Source: JAVKDP01 sp040222185
GTDB taxonomy: Bacteria; Bacteroidota; Rhodothermia; Balneolales; Balneolaceae
Direction: 5' to 3'
Length of the DNA: 64,000 bases
NCBI GenBank assembly: GCA_040222185.1
Contig: JAVKDP010000003.1
Span: forward strand, 18,297 to 82,296
Under the pieces are notes generated by a model. It had not been told where the DNA came from. It worked only from the letters and a program-made list of their open reading frames with translations, and ran no database searches. Shown piece by piece: positions 63,066 to 64,000 of this stretch (its first letter is position 1; each line of letters starts with the position of its first letter). Made by a program: the position numbers and the translations under genes.

Positions 63066-63669
63066 ATTCAGGGAACTTGTGCTTTACGGCCAACCAATCA
63101 TCCAGAACATCAACGTCTTTTAGTTCCTCTAATAGACTGTAAGATAACTCAGCTTCAATTATCCTATCTGTTGTTTGTTCTAATACCTGCGATGTGCTCC
63201 AATCGATATTTTGAAAAACTTGTGGTAAGTATGAATTCATACCGATGAGATAGTAACCACCATCTTCGGCCGGTCCGAGTATAATATCTACATTATCAAG
63301 TTTACCAAAGGCTTCTTCTATTATTTCCTGGCTTAGCTCTGCGCAATCACTACCAATCAAAATCATTTTCTCAATTTCTCCATTTTGAAAGCCTGCCTTA
63401 AAAGCATTTTGCATTCGCTCTCCGATGCTCCCACCTTTTTGGATTTCTTTTTTAAAAACCCCTTCTTCCCAAATATCACCCGAATCTATACTGGTTGAAT
63501 ACCAAACCTCTTTTTCAACCTCCACACCAAAAGTAATTTCCCTGGTATATTTTAAGAGCGTCTTATAAACATCTAGGGCCAATGCTTCGCCGGACTCTTT
63601 AGCTAATCTTGTTTTTACTTTCCCTTTTTCGGGGTTTTTGATGAATATTACTAGTCTTGATCGTTGCAA
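63058..63669 (-). CDS. TIGR04282 (DUF2064)-type glycosyltransferase
   Basis: 203 residues. LVIFIKNPEKGKVKTRLAKE at the start is the nucleotide-binding signature of this nucleotidyl/glycosyltransferase fold. Further motifs are GSIGERMQNAFKAGF, MILIGSDCAELSQEIIEEAF and DIILGPAEDGGYYLIGMN. The family is the standard companion of TIGR04283 enzymes, as found directly downstream with overlapping ends. Transcription starts divergently from the outer-membrane-like gene on the right. Confidence 0.9.
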   Translation of the reverse strand: MQRSRLVIFIKNPEKGKVKTRLAKESGEALALDVYKTLLKYTREITFGVEVEKEVWYSTSIDSGDIWEEGVFKKEIQKGGSIGERMQNAFKAGFQNGEIEKMILIGSDCAELSQEIIEEAFGKLDNVDIILGPAEDGGYYLIGMNSYLPQVFQNIDWSTSQVLEQTTDRIIEAELSYSLLEELKDVDVLDDWLAVKHKFPEYD

Positions 63670-63701
63670 CCTGACCTATGCCTTTTAATAATTTAAAAAT
63701 A

Positions 63702-63730
63702 TTGAAACATATTGTAGTGTTAGCTATCTA
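63702..63730 (+). promoter_or_regulatory. Possible promoter of right-edge gene
   Basis: TTGAAA (63702-63707), a 17-base spacer, then TATCTA (63725-63730), 32 bases before the ATG at 63763. The sequence is AT-rich, so chance matches are possible. Confidence 0.35.
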
Positions 63731-63762
63731 ATACAGAACGAAAAAACTAACCGCTATAAACT

Positions 63763-64000
63763 ATGAATACTATGAGAAAAATCACGGCACTTTTATTCCT
63801 GGCTTCGTTTCTGTTTTTAACAACCGAAATCAAAGCTCAGGCTACACCAGAAAAAGGCCAAAAAGCTATTGGTTTAATGGTCGGTGAACCAACAGGTATT
63901 AGCTTCAAAAGCTGGATGGGATCAAAGAACGCTTTCGACTTAGGAGTAGCATGGTCGATAGATGAAACAGATGCAATCAGTATTCATGGAGATTACCTAT
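63763..64000 (+). CDS. Outer-membrane-like protein, cut by right window edge
   Basis: 79 codons are visible. MNTMRKITALLFLASFLFLT begins a signal peptide ending IKAQ; the second ATG (63772) is an alternative start. The mature start, KAIGLMVGEPTGISFKSWMG followed by FDLGVAWSIDE and ISIHGDY, alternates as amphipathic strands and looks like the beginning of a small beta-barrel outer-membrane protein. Too little is visible to name a family. Confidence 0.7.
   Translation, partial: MNTMRKITALLFLASFLFLTTEIKAQATPEKGQKAIGLMVGEPTGISFKSWMGSKNAFDLGVAWSIDETDAISIHGDYL

Noticed and set aside
1..64000. tRNA, rRNA, insertion sequences, prophage integrase or CRISPR array
   Set aside because: None was recognised on either strand; the fibre genes are phage-like in style but there are no other phage genes.

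Overview
The window looks like a chromosome segment of a non-photosynthetic member of the Balneolota/Rhodothermota branch of the Bacteroidota-related bacteria. The evidence is a moderate-to-low GC content by eye, signal peptides ending in A-Q, secreted proteins with C-terminal 'YPNPFNPST'-type sorting domains, a PorV/PorQ-like barrel, a SusC-like TonB receptor, and promoter-like elements resembling the Bacteroidota TTG / TAnnTTTG pattern. The phylum is inferred from these features; no rRNA or tRNA gene is present to confirm it.

Left part, 1-14021 (minus strand): a compact operon of five paralogous secreted fibre-like proteins ('VGIGT' repeats plus an almost identical C-terminal module), followed by a giant RHS/YD-repeat protein. 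The RHS protein is open for 2,718 codons and runs off the left edge just after its RHS core. Upstream, 14289-21110 holds a type II secretion / type IV pilus-like cluster: prepilin peptidase, pseudopilin, GspC-like, PilO-like, a PilM-PilN fusion, secretin and a short GspE ATPase. No GspF/PilC platform gene is visible. A secreted protein of unknown function lies at 21349-22116.

The most unusual region is 22211-28536 (minus strand). Its first gene encodes a natural FliF-FliG-like fusion: signal peptide, FliF-like periplasmic segment, one membrane helix, then FliG middle and C-terminal torque-type domains. It is followed with almost no spacing by a FlgO/TolB-like outer-membrane beta-barrel protein, a TPR lipoprotein, MotA and MotB. 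A membrane-anchored protein made of eight 30-residue repeats comes next. No other flagellar gene is present here. The set looks like a rotor plus stator plus outer-membrane partners for an envelope machine that need not be a flagellum. Divergent from it (28848-32702) lies a sensory block: small membrane protein, PAS histidine kinase, NarL-type regulator, and a second PAS/HisKA_2 protein with a degenerate ATP-binding domain.

The middle part, 32753-49320, is mostly housekeeping and regulation: a DUF6265-like protein, an ECF42 sigma factor with its DGPF/YCII partner, GNAT and PaiB-like proteins, a hybrid histidine kinase, SufE, a double-PAS protein, a SUMF1-type lipoprotein, an acyl-CoA dehydrogenase, and a secreted GH13 amylase behind three AAGCGCTT operator-like boxes. 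It continues with MeaB and methylmalonyl-CoA mutase, the c-di-AMP cyclase CdaA, FolP and a ferredoxin.

The right part, 49400-62285 (minus strand), is a cell-surface gene train: two secreted proteins with sorting domains, a lipoprotein, a TonB-dependent receptor, a PorV-like barrel, an NHL-type lipoprotein and a phosphodiesterase lipoprotein. After it come the paired TIGR04283/TIGR04282-type glycosyltransferases, and the start of an outer-membrane-like protein cut by the right edge.
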